This document shows positions 1-9,261 of a stretch of DNA of 64,000 nucleotides, piece by piece. Origin of the DNA: Streptomyces pseudovenezuelae (GTDB lineage Bacteria; Actinomycetota; Actinomycetes; Streptomycetales; Streptomycetaceae); the NCBI RefSeq assembly GCF_001513955.1, contig NZ_KQ948146.1, positions 408,476 through 472,475 of the forward strand, in the 5' to 3' direction. The notes under the pieces are model-generated. The model ran no database searches. It saw only the letters and a program-made list of their open reading frames with translations, and was not told where the DNA came from. The translations under genes were made by a program, and so were the position numbers. Position 1 is the stretch's first letter. Each line of letters begins with the position of its first letter.

Positions 1-792
1 GCCCCGTTCGGCGAGGGCGGCGAGCACCCCCATGGCCATCTGGTCGTTCCCTGCGAAGACCGCGGTGGGCAGGTCGCTGCCCGCGGCGCAGAGTTCGTGG
101 GCCAGGCGGAACCCGCTCTCCGCGCTGAAGTCGCCCTCCAGCCGGGCTCCTTGGGCTGCCGAGGCGGTGAGTTCGGCCTGCCAGCCGTCGACGCGGGCCC
201 GGGCGTCGAAGGTGCGCAGCGCACCCGTCAGATGGGCGATGTTGCGGTGTCCGAGGTCGAGGAGGTGCCGCACCGCGAGCCGGGCGCCGAGCTCCTGGTC
301 GACCTCGACGAAGCTCAGGTCGGGGCTGGGCACGTTGCCGGACATCACCACCGCCACCGGCACCCCGAGCGAGAGGCCGGACAGGGCCTCCACCGTCCCG
401 GGCCGGTCGGCGACGACCGCGATCGCCTCCACCGACTGGTCGGTGAGCCGTTGCAGCGTCTCCAGGAGGTCGCCGGTGCTGCTTTCGCCCTGCCGGCTGG
501 CCAGGCTCACCCAGTAACCTGCCTGCTTGGCCGCGGTCTCCACGCCGAGGAGGATGCGCGGCAGCTCGAAGAGTTCCGAGCCGACGATCACCACGCCGAT
601 CGTCGAGGAACGCCGGCTCTTGAGGGCCCTGGCGACGCTGTTGCGGCGGTATCCCAGCTTCTGGATCGCCGCCTCGACCCGGGCCCGGGTCTCCGGCCGG
701 ACCGACGGATGGCCGTTGATGACACGGGAGACGGTGATGTGGGAGACGCCGGCCTCCCGGGCCACGTCCATCATGCCCGGCGGCCGGTCCAT
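1..792 (-). CDS. LacI-family transcriptional regulator (C-terminus beyond window)
   Basis: This is a DNA-binding repressor of the LacI/GalR family, probably sensing a sugar or related metabolite. The ATG at 790-792 is preceded by an AGAGGA ribosome site about 8 nt upstream. Residues 5-30 form the helix-turn-helix (MDVAREAGVSHITVSRVING), followed by the hinge region and a periplasmic-binding-protein-like sensor domain with the typical TAVFAGNDQMAMG segment near residue 245. About 264 codons are inside the window and the last 70 or so are cut off at the left edge. The ligand cannot be read from the sequence. The next gene, malic enzyme, lies upstream on the same strand, so this need not be its regulator. 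Confidence 0.9.
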   Translation of the reverse strand, partial: MDRPPGMMDVAREAGVSHITVSRVINGHPSVRPETRARVEAAIQKLGYRRNSVARALKSRRSSTIGVVIVGSELFELPRILLGVETAAKQAGYWVSLASRQGESSTGDLLETLQRLTDQSVEAIAVVADRPGTVEALSGLSLGVPVAVVMSGNVPSPDLSFVEVDQELGARLAVRHLLDLGHRNIAHLTGALRTFDARARVDGWQAELTASAAQGARLEGDFSAESGFRLAHELCAAGSDLPTAVFAGNDQMAMGVLAALAERG

Positions 793-888
793 GTCACTCG
801 TCCTCTGCCCTCGACCCCAGCAGGCGGGCTGCGCCCACCGCCGATACTGTCACAGGCGCCGGGCCACCTCCTCGCCCCTGCCCGGCGC

Positions 889-2547
889 TCAGGACGTGTA
901 CCGCGGCGTCCACTGGGCGTTCGTGACCGCCTCCCGCAGCTCGGCCTCCGTCGCCTCGGGGGCGACGCCGTCCTCGACGGCGGCCAGCGCCACCGCGAGC
1001 GCGATCTCGCGGGCCGCGTCCCGCATGCTCGCCAGCGGGGGCAGCAGCGGAGTGGCTCCGTCGGTGCCCGCCCGTACCGCGCAGTCCCCCACGGCCCGGG
1101 CCGCCGCCACCATCATGCGGTCGGTCACCCGGCCGGCCCGGCAGGCGGTGACCGCCAGCCCGACGGCGGGGAAGACGTAGACGTTGTTGGCCTGCGCGAC
1201 CGGGACCTCACGGCCGTCCACCGTCAGCGGCGGGAAGGGCGATCCGGCGGCGATCAGGGCCCTGCCGTCGGTCCAGCGGGCCAGGTCGGCGGGGTCGGCC
1301 TCGGCGTTCGAGGTCGGGTTGGACAGCGGGAGGATCACCGGCCGGTCGCAGGAGGCGGCCATGGTCCGCACGATCTCCTCGGTGAAGGCGCCGTGGGCCG
1401 TGGACAGCCCGATCAGCACCGTCGGCTGCACCTCGGCGACGACCCGGGCGAGATCGGGCGCGTCCCCGCCCCACTGCCGTACCTCGGCCTCGTCGCGGGC
1501 GTAGACGCGCTGCTCGGGGGTGAGGTCGGTGCGGGAGTCCACCAGCAGACCGTCGATGTCGACGAACCAGAAACGGCCGGCGGCCTGCTCTTCGGAGAGG
1601 CCTTCCTCGACGAGCGCGGTACGGATCATGTCGGCGACCCCGATCGCCGCCGAGCCCGCGCCCAGGACCACGATCCGGTGGTCGGTCAGGGAGGTTCCGG
1701 CGACCTTCGTGGCGGTGGTCAGCGCGCCCAGCGCGACGGCCGCCGTGCCCTGGATGTCGTCGTTGAAGGTGAGCAGGCGGTCCTGGTAGCGGCTGAGGAT
1801 CGGGCGGGCGTGGGCGGTCGCGAAGTCCTCCCACTGGAGCAGGGTGCCGGGCAGTTCGGCCTCCACGGCGGAGACGAACGCCTCGATCATCTCGTCGTAG
1901 GCCTCCCCGCTGACGCGGTGCCGCCTGCGGCCGAGGTAGTGCTCGTTCGCGAGCAGCTCCTCGTTGTCGGTGCCGACGTCGAGGAGGATCGGGAGGGTGC
2001 GGGCGGGGTGGATGCCGCCGATGGCGGTGTAGAGGCTGAGCTTGCCGATCGGGATGCCCATGCCGCCGACGCCCTGGTCGCCGAGGCCGAGGATGCGCTG
2101 GCCGTCGGTGACGACGATGACGTCGACCTCGCCGCCCGGCCGGTTGCGCAGGATCTCCCGGTAGCGGTGCCGGTCCTCGTAGGTCAGGAACAGTCCGCGC
2201 GGCCTGCGGTAGATCTCGCTGAAACGGCGGCAGGCCTCGCCGACCGTCGGGGTGTAGACGACCGGCAGCATCTCCTCCAGGTGCCGGGTGAGCAGGCCGT
2301 AGAAGAGCACCTCGTTGGTGTCCTGGAGCTGGCGCAGGTAGATGTGCCGGTTGAGGGGCTTGTCGTAGCCGAGGAACGCCTCATAGGCCCGCCTGGTCTG
2401 TTCCCCCAGGGTCTGGATCGCCGGTGGCAGCAACCCCTCCAGTCCGAGTTCGGCGCGCTCCTCGGAACTGAAGGCGGTGCCCTTGTTGAGGAGGGGATCG
2501 GCGAGCAGGGCCGCGCCGCGGACCTGAGCGGGGCTGTGTGGTGCCAT
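889..2547 (-). CDS. NAD(P)-dependent malic enzyme (large form)
   Basis: This enzyme oxidatively decarboxylates malate to pyruvate in the cytoplasm, linking the TCA cycle to pyruvate and reducing power. At 552 aa it has the length of the large malic enzymes (MaeA/SfcA type). Visible signatures are VVYTPTVGEAC with the catalytic tyrosine near residue 100, TDGQRILGLGDQG near 150, FNDDIQGTAAVALGAL near 260 and the Rossmann motif VVLGAGSAAIGVADMI near 290. The frame stays open upstream to 2691, but I chose the ATG at 2545-2547 because GAGGAA precedes it by about 5 nt and the family N-terminus begins there. NAD versus NADP preference cannot be decided by eye. Confidence 0.93.
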   Translation of the reverse strand: MAPHSPAQVRGAALLADPLLNKGTAFSSEERAELGLEGLLPPAIQTLGEQTRRAYEAFLGYDKPLNRHIYLRQLQDTNEVLFYGLLTRHLEEMLPVVYTPTVGEACRRFSEIYRRPRGLFLTYEDRHRYREILRNRPGGEVDVIVVTDGQRILGLGDQGVGGMGIPIGKLSLYTAIGGIHPARTLPILLDVGTDNEELLANEHYLGRRRHRVSGEAYDEMIEAFVSAVEAELPGTLLQWEDFATAHARPILSRYQDRLLTFNDDIQGTAAVALGALTTATKVAGTSLTDHRIVVLGAGSAAIGVADMIRTALVEEGLSEEQAAGRFWFVDIDGLLVDSRTDLTPEQRVYARDEAEVRQWGGDAPDLARVVAEVQPTVLIGLSTAHGAFTEEIVRTMAASCDRPVILPLSNPTSNAEADPADLARWTDGRALIAAGSPFPPLTVDGREVPVAQANNVYVFPAVGLAVTACRAGRVTDRMMVAAARAVGDCAVRAGTDGATPLLPPLASMRDAAREIALAVALAAVEDGVAPEATEAELREAVTNAQWTPRYTS

Positions 2548-2641
2548 GACGTTCCTCGGGTCGACGGGTTTCAGACCAGCTACTCCTGTGCCCCGTCGGC
2601 CGACATCCGAATCAGCCGCCCCGCGCGGCCGACCGGCGGGC

Positions 2642-4294
2642 TCAGGCGTCGTCGGCCGCGTGGACCCGCTGTCCTTCGACGAAGGTCTCAAGGACGCGCG
2701 TGGCGGCGATCTCCTCGGGCGGGCCCGCGAACGGGTCGCGGTCGAGGACGACGAGGTCGGCCGACTTGCCCACGGTGATGCTGCCGGTGATGTCGTCGAG
2801 GTGGTTCACATGGGCGCTGCCCGCCGTGTAGGCGGCGAGGGCGGTGCCCAGGTCGAGGCGCTGTCCCGGGAGGAACTCCGGGGTGCCCTCCGGGGCGCCG
2901 GGGGCGATCCGGTTGACGGCGACGTGGAGGGCCTGGAAGGGGTCGGGGCTGCTGACCGGCCAGTCGCTGCCGGCGGCCAGGGTGACTCCGGCCCGCAGCA
3001 GGTCGCCGAAGGGGTACTGGCGTGCCCCGCGTTCGTCGCCGAGGAAGGGCAGGGTCAGTTCGTCCATCTGGGGCTCGTGGGCGGCCCACAGCATCTGGAG
3101 GTTGGCGCTCGCGCCCAGGGCGCGGAACCGGGGGACGTCGTGCGGGTGCACGACCTGGAGGTGTGCCAGGTGGTGCCGGGTGTCGCGTACGCCGTTGGCC
3201 GTGCGGGCGGACTCCACGGCGTCCAGCGCCTCGCGCACCGCGCGGTCGCCGAGCGCGTGGAAGTGCACCTGGAAGCCGGACGCGTCCAGCTCCGTAACGT
3301 ACTTCCTGAGGTCGCCCGGCTCGACGAAGCTGATGCCGCTGTTGTCCGAGGAGCAGCCGCAGCCGGTCAGATAGGGGTCGAGCATCGCGGCGGTGTGGTT
3401 CTCCGCGATGCCGTCCTGCATGACCTTCACGGTGCCCGCCCGGAACCGGCCCCGGTTCAACTCCTCGCGGCGGGCCACGAGTTCGGGGATCTGCTCGGCG
3501 CCCCGCTCGCGGTCCCACCACAGGGCGCCGACGACCCGGGCGGTGAGCAGGCCCCGGTCGAGGGCCGCGAGGTAGGAGGGCGCCGGGTCGGTCATGTTGG
3601 CGTAGGCGCCGACGATGGCGTCCTGCCAGGCGGTGACGCCGTACGAGTGCAGCACGGCCTGCGCCCGGATCAGGGCCGTGAGCTGCTCCTCCGGGGTGGG
3701 GTCCGGTACGAGCCTTCCCACCAGGTGGACGGCTCCTTCCTGGAGCATGCCGGTCGGGTTGCCGTCGGCGTCGCGTTCGATCCTGCCGTCGGCGGGGTCC
3801 GGGGTACGGACGTCGATGCCCGCGCGTTCCAGGGCCCGGGTGTTGACCCAGGCGCCGTGGTGGTCGCGGTTGGGCAGGAAGACGGGCCGGTCGGGGACGA
3901 CCGCGTCGAGGGCCGCGGCGGTGGGGGCCCCGCCGGGGAACGCCTCCAGGGACCAGCCGCCGCCGGTGATCCACTCGGCGTCAGGGTGCTGGTCGGCGTA
4001 GGACCTGATCCTGCGCAGGTACTCGGCGGGGTCGACGGTGTCGGCGAGGTGGCACAGGCCGAGTTCGAGGCCCGCGCCCTGCGGGTGGACGTGGGCGTCC
4101 TGGAAGCCGGGGAGCAGCAACTTCCCTGCCAGGTCGACGACTTCGGTGCGCGGGCCGATCAGCTCGCGCACCTCGTCGTGGCCGACGGCGGCGATCCGCC
4201 CGTCGCGCACGGCCACTGACGTGGCGCGGCTGCGGGCGGGATCGACGGTGTGCACGGGACCGCCGGTGAGGACGAGGTCCGCGGTGTGTGACAT
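2642..4294 (-). CDS. Amidohydrolase of the YtcJ/NfdA type
   Basis: This is a metal-dependent amidohydrolase of 550 aa. The N-terminus has the beta-sandwich start typical of the superfamily, followed by LLLPGFQDAHVHPQG (first metal-binding HxH, near residue 65). Later come the large insert common in YtcJ-like proteins, FHALGDRAV (metal His, near 345), LAHLQVVHP, and the final AGSDWPVSSPDP (metal Asp). Related enzymes remove N-formyl groups or hydrolyse amides, but the substrate here is unknown. It is 21 bp downstream of the permease at 4316-5830 and probably co-transcribed, so the permease may import its substrate. Confidence 0.85.
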   Translation of the reverse strand: MSHTADLVLTGGPVHTVDPARSRATSVAVRDGRIAAVGHDEVRELIGPRTEVVDLAGKLLLPGFQDAHVHPQGAGLELGLCHLADTVDPAEYLRRIRSYADQHPDAEWITGGGWSLEAFPGGAPTAAALDAVVPDRPVFLPNRDHHGAWVNTRALERAGIDVRTPDPADGRIERDADGNPTGMLQEGAVHLVGRLVPDPTPEEQLTALIRAQAVLHSYGVTAWQDAIVGAYANMTDPAPSYLAALDRGLLTARVVGALWWDRERGAEQIPELVARREELNRGRFRAGTVKVMQDGIAENHTAAMLDPYLTGCGCSSDNSGISFVEPGDLRKYVTELDASGFQVHFHALGDRAVREALDAVESARTANGVRDTRHHLAHLQVVHPHDVPRFRALGASANLQMLWAAHEPQMDELTLPFLGDERGARQYPFGDLLRAGVTLAAGSDWPVSSPDPFQALHVAVNRIAPGAPEGTPEFLPGQRLDLGTALAAYTAGSAHVNHLDDITGSITVGKSADLVVLDRDPFAGPPEEIAATRVLETFVEGQRVHAADDA

Positions 4295-4315
4295 GGGGGT
4301 GAACTCCAGAGGGGG

Positions 4316-5830
4316 TCAGACCGCCGTGCGGTCCATCGGGAGGGTCAGGGACTCGGCGTCGGTGCCGTGCCCGGTGGTGAAGTACGGCGAGTGCCGCACG
4401 TACTTGGCCACGGCGGCCATGCCCAGGCCGGCGAGGACGATCGCGGCGGGCAGCGAGAACATGAACCAGCCGTTGTCCGGGCTGAGTTCGAAGTGGTCGC
4501 TCATGGTCAGGTAGGAGTATCCGAGGTACCCGCCGAGGCCGAGCAGGATCAGGCCGGAGACGGCGGGCACCCCGATGGCGAGCAGGGCCTCGCGTGGTCC
4601 CTCGTGGCGCGCGGAGCGGAAACGCACGGCGCAGGCGAGCGCGGTGAGGCCGTAGTAGAGGGCGACGATCAGGCCGATGGCGTTGACGGCGGCCAGCAGC
4701 ATGTCGCTCAGCTTGGGGATCGCGACGGCGAGCACCGCGATCACTGCGGCGACGGCCATCACGACGACCGTGCCGGCGGCGGGGGTGCCCCAGCGCGGGT
4801 GGACGCGGGTCCACACCGGTCCCATCGTGCGGTCGCGGCTCATCGCGAACAGGCCGCGTGCCGTGGGGATCAGGGTGGCCTGCACGGAGGCGACCGCGGA
4901 GAACATCAGCGCGACCAGGGGGAGGGTGGCCCAGGGTTCGGCCGCCAGCTTCTCGCCGAGGTACGGCAGGGCCTGGGGGCCGTTCCTGACGAGTTCGGCC
5001 AGGCTCATCTCCCGCTGGAAGGCGACCGAGGCGAAGAGGAACAGACCGAGCATCGCGAAGAGGGCGATGAGACCGCCGCGGGCCGCGTCACCCGGGGTCT
5101 TCGTCTCCTCGTTGACGCTGAAGGCCGCGTCCCAGCCCCAGAAGAAGAAGACCGCGAGGACCATGCCCTGGGCGAAGGCGGTGCCGCTGGAGATCTCGAA
5201 GGGGTTGAACCACGACAGCGACACGGCGTGGTCGCCCGTGATCAGGGCCCAGCCGCAGAAGGCCAGCAGGACCGTGTACTCGAAGACCAGGAGGGCGAAC
5301 TGGAAGCGGGTGGCGGACCGCACCCCGGTGACGGCCAGGGCGGTGAGGGCGGTGAGGATGACCAGTCCGACGCCGGTGGTGACGCCGGTGGACGTCGGGT
5401 CGAGGGCGATCCCGGCGACGCTGTGCAGCCCGGACTTGTTGGCGAAGGCCAGGACGACCGAGCCCATGATCGCGCTGGTGTAGGCGCAGAAGATGACCGA
5501 GCCGACCAGGGTGACCCAGCCGGTCAGGAATCCGGGCCAGGGGCCGAGCGACCTGCCGACCCAGACGTAGCCGTTGCCGCAGTTCGGCTCGGAGCGGTTC
5601 AGGCGGGCGTAGGCGGTGGCGATGCCCAGCACCGGCAGGAAGGCCAGGAGGAGCAGGGCCGGGGCCTGGAGGCCCACGATGGTCGCGATCGTGCCCATGC
5701 CGATGGCGATGCTGGTGGTGGCCGCCGTACTGGACGCGGCGATGGCCACACCGTCGACGACGCCGAGGGAACGGCGCAGATCCGGACCGGGTGCGCTCGG
5801 TGCGGAGGAGAGGGGCGGTCTGGACGACAT
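4316..5830 (-). CDS. APC-family amino acid/amine permease
   Basis: This is an integral membrane transporter of 504 aa with about 12 hydrophobic segments. It has an APC-type N-terminus (DGVAIAASSTAATTSIAIGMG) and a charged loop with NEETKTPGDAARG, as in APC porters. The ATG at 5828-5830 has GAGGAG 6 nt upstream. An open frame continues to 5917, but that extension is Ser-rich and runs through the intergenic palindrome, so I did not use it. It forms a likely operon with the amidohydrolase 21 bp downstream and is divergent from a TetR gene. The substrate is probably an amine, amino acid or amide, which is inference. Confidence 0.87.
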   Translation of the reverse strand: MSSRPPLSSAPSAPGPDLRRSLGVVDGVAIAASSTAATTSIAIGMGTIATIVGLQAPALLLLAFLPVLGIATAYARLNRSEPNCGNGYVWVGRSLGPWPGFLTGWVTLVGSVIFCAYTSAIMGSVVLAFANKSGLHSVAGIALDPTSTGVTTGVGLVILTALTALAVTGVRSATRFQFALLVFEYTVLLAFCGWALITGDHAVSLSWFNPFEISSGTAFAQGMVLAVFFFWGWDAAFSVNEETKTPGDAARGGLIALFAMLGLFLFASVAFQREMSLAELVRNGPQALPYLGEKLAAEPWATLPLVALMFSAVASVQATLIPTARGLFAMSRDRTMGPVWTRVHPRWGTPAAGTVVVMAVAAVIAVLAVAIPKLSDMLLAAVNAIGLIVALYYGLTALACAVRFRSARHEGPREALLAIGVPAVSGLILLGLGGYLGYSYLTMSDHFELSPDNGWFMFSLPAAIVLAGLGMAAVAKYVRHSPYFTTGHGTDAESLTLPMDRTAV

Positions 5831-5912
5831 GGAGGGCTCCTCGGGGACGGAGGACGAGGAAGAGGAGGTGAGCCGCGCGGTGAGGAGATGGAACAGCCGA
5901 CGTCCACATTGG

Positions 5913-5927
5913 GTCAACCCTGTTGAC
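5913..5927. promoter_or_regulatory. Perfect palindrome, candidate TetR operator
   Basis: GTCAAC-CCT-GTTGAC is a perfect 6-3-6 inverted repeat. It lies 82 bp before the permease start and 53 bp before the TetR start, in the only gap between these divergent genes. TetR regulators usually bind such sites in the gap next to their own gene, so autoregulation and control of the permease-amidohydrolase pair is the natural reading. No regulator binding is proven. Confidence 0.6.
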
Positions 5928-5980
5928 GTAAGGCGGCCGGGGGCCGTTCACTGAGGGCTCCCGGCGAGAGGAATCCGGTC

Positions 5981-6703
5981 ATGTCCAGCCGTGTCCCCGA
6001 GGAACGCCGACGCCGGCGGCCCACCCGCACCGGCGTGCTGCTGTCCGAGGACCTGATCGTCGGTACCGCCCTGCGGCTGATCGGCGAGCACGGTTCCGAG
6101 GCGCTGAGCGTGCGCCGGCTCGGCGCTGCGCTGGGCTGCGACCCGACCGCCCTCTACCGCTACTTCCACGACACCGACGACCTGGTGCTCGCCATCGCGG
6201 ACCGGATCATCGGCGACGCGATGGCCGGGTTCACGCCCGGGGACGACTGGGTGGCCGCACTGCGCGAGATGGCCCTGCGGGTCCGTGCCGGCTACCTCGC
6301 GCATCCGCGCGCGGCCGCCCTGGCCGCGCACCGGGTGACCCGGCGCAGGAGCGAGATCCAGGCGGTGGACACGGGGATCGGCCTGCTGCTGTCCGCGGGC
6401 TTCGGGCCGGCCGACGCCGCCCGCCTGTACCTGGCCTTCATCGACACCGTGCTCAGCCACGCCGCCACGGACGCGGCGTTCCAGGCACTGCCCCGGCAGC
6501 AGCGCGAGGCCGACCACCGGGCGTGGCGGGAGGTCTACCAGGACCTGGACCCGGTGGCGTACCCGGCGCTCACCGCGGTGCGCCGCGAGCTGCCGGGGAT
6601 GGCGGAGAGCTCGTTCGAGGAGGCGGTGGAGCTGCTGCTGGAGGCGCTGGCGGCACGGGCACCGGCGCAGCGGGTGTCCACCGGGGGCTCGTCACCCGAC
6701 TGA
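5981..6703 (+). CDS. TetR/AcrR-family transcriptional regulator
   Basis: This 240-aa regulator has an N-terminal TetR helix-turn-helix. The segment from about residue 20 to 65 includes ALSVRRLGAALGCDPTALYR and YFHDTDDLVLAIADR. The C-terminal part is helical and resembles the TetR_C tetracycline-repressor-like fold that binds a ligand and dimerises. The ATG follows a GGCGAGAGGAAT-like ribosome site. It is divergent from the permease-amidohydrolase pair with a perfect palindrome in between, so it probably represses that pair and itself. The inducer is unknown. Confidence 0.9.
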   Translation: MSSRVPEERRRRRPTRTGVLLSEDLIVGTALRLIGEHGSEALSVRRLGAALGCDPTALYRYFHDTDDLVLAIADRIIGDAMAGFTPGDDWVAALREMALRVRAGYLAHPRAAALAAHRVTRRRSEIQAVDTGIGLLLSAGFGPADAARLYLAFIDTVLSHAATDAAFQALPRQQREADHRAWREVYQDLDPVAYPALTAVRRELPGMAESSFEEAVELLLEALAARAPAQRVSTGGSSPD

Positions 6704-7022
6704 GGTCTTCCGTACGTGCCGTGCGTGCCGTACGTCCTGGACCGTCGCCCCGGTCACGGCCAACTCCTGCCGACAAGGCCCGCGTTGGGCTGCGCCCGCG
6801 CCCATCGGGGCGCTGACCAGGACCGCATGGCGGACAACTGGCGCGAATACGGCGTAGGCCCCTCGCGCCCACCGCACCCCTGTGACATCTGCGCAGGAGC
6901 ATCACACAGGCTGCACACTGCCTTTCGAAAGCCTCGCTACCTTGGCCTCGGCTCGATCCTCCGTGCGAACGAGACCGGCCACGGCCATCGGGCCGCTGGT
7001 GCAGTCGACTCAGGAAGACCAG
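6704..7022. other. Intergenic stretch, probable promoter region of the zinc-ribbon gene
   Basis: This 319-bp stretch has no supportable gene. Near 6711-6735 the word CCGTACG recurs in a short GC-rich repeat. At 6922-6931 there is the palindrome CTTTCGAAAG, followed by a TACCTT box at 6938-6943 that could be the -10 element for the gene starting at 7023. I see no clear terminator after the TetR gene. Confidence 0.35.
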
Positions 7023-7895
7023 ATGGACTACTGCTCCTCGTGCCGTCGGCATCTCAACGGCGCCCTGGCGTGTCCCGGATGCGGCGCCTACGCCCCGGAC
7101 ATCGCTCCCCCCGCCCACCTCTACGCGACGACGGGCACGGCGTCAGCGGCGTGGGACGAAGCACCCAAGTGGCATGACGCGGGCCTCCACGAGGAGCCGG
7201 CGACCGACCCCGCCGTCCCGTCCGAGGACGTGTCGGACGCCCCGGTGGTGGCCGAGGGCCGGGCGGCACGGCGACGCCAGCGGGCCCGCTGGAAGAAGAA
7301 CCAGCGCAAGGCCGTGGTCGCGACCGCGGTCGCCCTCGTCGGTGGCGGCCTGACCGTCTCCGCGATGAACCAGCAGTCCGCCACCCGGACCCAGGCCTCC
7401 ACCTCGCCGGACAACCGGGCCATGGGTGTGGCGGAGCTGCCCACCTCGGACGACGGCCTTCCGGCCGGGACGCCCGCCAAGGCGCAGCAGGCGTCCACGA
7501 CGACTCCCTCCACGAGGGCCGGCTCGCACCGGCGGACGGTCGACTCGGCGTCCACGACGACCCGCTCGTCGGTCCACACGGACTCCGCCGCCTCCCCCAC
7601 GCCCACGGCGACGACGGCCTCGCGGTCGCAGTCCCGGGGGACGCTCTCGACCTCGGCCGCGGCGGGCACGGACACGGGCACGACCGGTACGACCACCACC
7701 ACGTCGGGCTCGAACGGTACGACGACGGGTCAGACCTCGTCCTCGTCCACCGCCGCGGACAGCACGACGACCACGAACACGGAAAGCAACACGAGCTCGA
7801 GCAGCGGCAGTTCGCAGACCTCGCAGACGACGACGTCGTCATCCGCGAGCGATCCGTCGGGCCTGTGCGTGCTCAATCTGCTCTGCATCAACTGA
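7023..7895 (+). CDS. Zinc-ribbon membrane-anchored protein with long Ser/Thr-rich tail
   Basis: This 290-aa protein has no function I can name. The N-terminus is a short zinc ribbon with two Cys pairs (YCSSC and CPGCG, residues 3-20). A basic stretch (RRRQRARWKKNQRK) precedes one transmembrane segment near residues 95-112. After that come about 170 residues of low-complexity Ser/Thr/Gly, ending in GLCVLNLLCIN with two Cys. The layout suggests a type II membrane protein with the ribbon inside the cell and the flexible tail outside. AGGAAG precedes the ATG by 6 nt. Similar proteins are common in Streptomyces as hypotheticals. Confidence 0.75.
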   Translation: MDYCSSCRRHLNGALACPGCGAYAPDIAPPAHLYATTGTASAAWDEAPKWHDAGLHEEPATDPAVPSEDVSDAPVVAEGRAARRRQRARWKKNQRKAVVATAVALVGGGLTVSAMNQQSATRTQASTSPDNRAMGVAELPTSDDGLPAGTPAKAQQASTTTPSTRAGSHRRTVDSASTTTRSSVHTDSAASPTPTATTASRSQSRGTLSTSAAAGTDTGTTGTTTTTSGSNGTTTGQTSSSSTAADSTTTTNTESNTSSSSGSSQTSQTTTSSSASDPSGLCVLNLLCIN

Positions 7896-7915
7896 ACACG
7901 GGACGCGCGGGCCCG

Positions 7916-9037
7916 CTACCAGCACAACGGCAGCGTGCCGAGGTACTCGTCCAGCAGACCGGAGATGACGCGGTGGTCCCGCGCCGAGGGATGCCAGTCG
8001 CAGCCCAGGTGGTCCAGGGTGGGGTCGTCGTAGTACCAGTGGCCGACCCGCTCGTCGCCCCGCGCGTTGCGGGTCCGGGCGATCTTCTCGACGGTCTCCG
8101 CGAAGGGGCTGGAGCCCAGGTCGGTGGCGCTGACGACGAGGTACGGCCGGGGGCCGTAGCGGGCGCGCAGCTTGTCGAGGAAGCCGTGGTAGGCGGACTC
8201 GTAGGCGGCGACCAGTTCGGCCTGCGTGCCCCAGCGCTCGCCCGGGTTCAGGGGGGTTGAGAAGTCGTTGAGCCCCAGCCCGATGACGACGGCCTGCGGC
8301 CGCCAGTCGGCCGGCCTGCGCCAGACGTCGCCCTCCACGCCCAGCAGCGCGCGGTCGTAGTAGGTGCGGAAGTCGGTGCCGGGGCTGCTGCCGTTGTAGT
8401 TGCGGACCATGCCACGGCCGGAGAACGCGTTGATCTGGTAGTCGGCACCGAGGCGGCGGGCGGTGAGGGCGCCGAAGGAGAGGTCGGAGTCGGTGTTCCG
8501 GTCGACTCCCCCGTTGCCCGAACAGTCACGGGTGCCGGAGACGTTGCCGTAGCCCGCGGTGTAGGAGTCCCCGATGAACTCGATCTGGCGGCGCCGGGCC
8601 GCGGGCCTGGCGAGGATCGCGCCGCCCTCGGCGGCGACGAAGCCGCCGAACCTGCCCTCGCCGCCGGGGCTTTCGGTGCGCTTGACGAGCCGCACGCGGT
8701 GCTCGGTGTCGGTGAGTCCCGTGACCCACGCCGTGGTCCGGCCCGGCGTCACGAGGGTGGCCGTGGTGCTGCCGTCCACCTGGACGTCGTAGTCGTTGAG
8801 GGAGTCGTCGAGGAGGACGCCGACGCCGGTGCCGCGGAACCGGGCCTCGAAGTAGATGCCGGGCCAGCTGTAGCGCACGAACCCGTCGGCGGCGGCTTTG
8901 ACCCGGCCCGCCGTGTGGAAGCGGGTCGAGGCGGCGCCGGCCGCGCGGGAGGGGGCGGCGACGGCGGCGACCAGACCGGCGGCGGTGGCGCTCACCAGGG
9001 TTCTGCGGGATAAGCGGCGGCTCGAAGCGGGCTGCAT
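7916..9037 (-). CDS. Secreted SGNH/GDSL esterase, CE2-like
   Basis: This is an exported hydrolase of 373 aa. The N-terminus carries a twin-arginine signal (RRLSRRTLVSATAAG), so folded export by Tat is likely. A beta-rich domain follows (residues about 40-140), then an SGNH domain with FIGDSYTAGYGN (nucleophile Ser near 155), the block III GLGLNDF (Asn) and the C-terminal DWHPS with the catalytic Asp and His. This two-domain order matches carbohydrate esterase family 2, which deacetylates plant polysaccharides, although the substrate is inferred. The ATG at 9035-9037 has AAGGA in front. An upstream in-frame ATG at 9076 has a poor site. Confidence 0.85.
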   Translation of the reverse strand: MQPASSRRLSRRTLVSATAAGLVAAVAAPSRAAGAASTRFHTAGRVKAAADGFVRYSWPGIYFEARFRGTGVGVLLDDSLNDYDVQVDGSTTATLVTPGRTTAWVTGLTDTEHRVRLVKRTESPGGEGRFGGFVAAEGGAILARPAARRRQIEFIGDSYTAGYGNVSGTRDCSGNGGVDRNTDSDLSFGALTARRLGADYQINAFSGRGMVRNYNGSSPGTDFRTYYDRALLGVEGDVWRRPADWRPQAVVIGLGLNDFSTPLNPGERWGTQAELVAAYESAYHGFLDKLRARYGPRPYLVVSATDLGSSPFAETVEKIARTRNARGDERVGHWYYDDPTLDHLGCDWHPSARDHRVISGLLDEYLGTLPLCW

Positions 9038-9183
9038 CTGGCCATCCTTCGGTGGTGGGGACGGTCGGGGCGGCACACGCGATCGCCCCCTCCCGGAAGG
9101 ATCTTCACGCGGTCGGCGAGGGCGGGACGCGGCAGGTCGGGCATGAGTGCGGATCTTCGGGGTAGCAGACTCGATGCTTACCC

Positions 9184-9230
9184 GGAGGAAGGGCCGTCAC
9201 ACCTGGGGAGGTCGCGACGGCCCTTCCTCC
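9184..9230 (-). terminator. Strong hairpin after the VOC gene
   Basis: A perfect 15-bp stem (9184-9198 with 9216-9230) encloses a 17-nt loop. It lies 32 bp beyond the stop of the minus-strand VOC gene and upstream of the esterase start. There is no T-tract, as is usual for streptomycete terminators. Confidence 0.7.
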
Positions 9231-9261
9231 ATCCCTCGGCCCCACGCGGGCTCCGGTGGGG

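Noticed and set aside
97..2778. Very long open plus-strand frame opposite LacI and malic enzyme
   Set aside because: It is antisense to two clear genes, low in recognisable domains and produced by high third-position GC.
7440..7870. Ser/Thr-rich stretch as a frameshifted or spurious frame
   Set aside because: It continues in frame from a zinc ribbon and membrane segment and ends in a defined short motif, so it is an extracellular tail.
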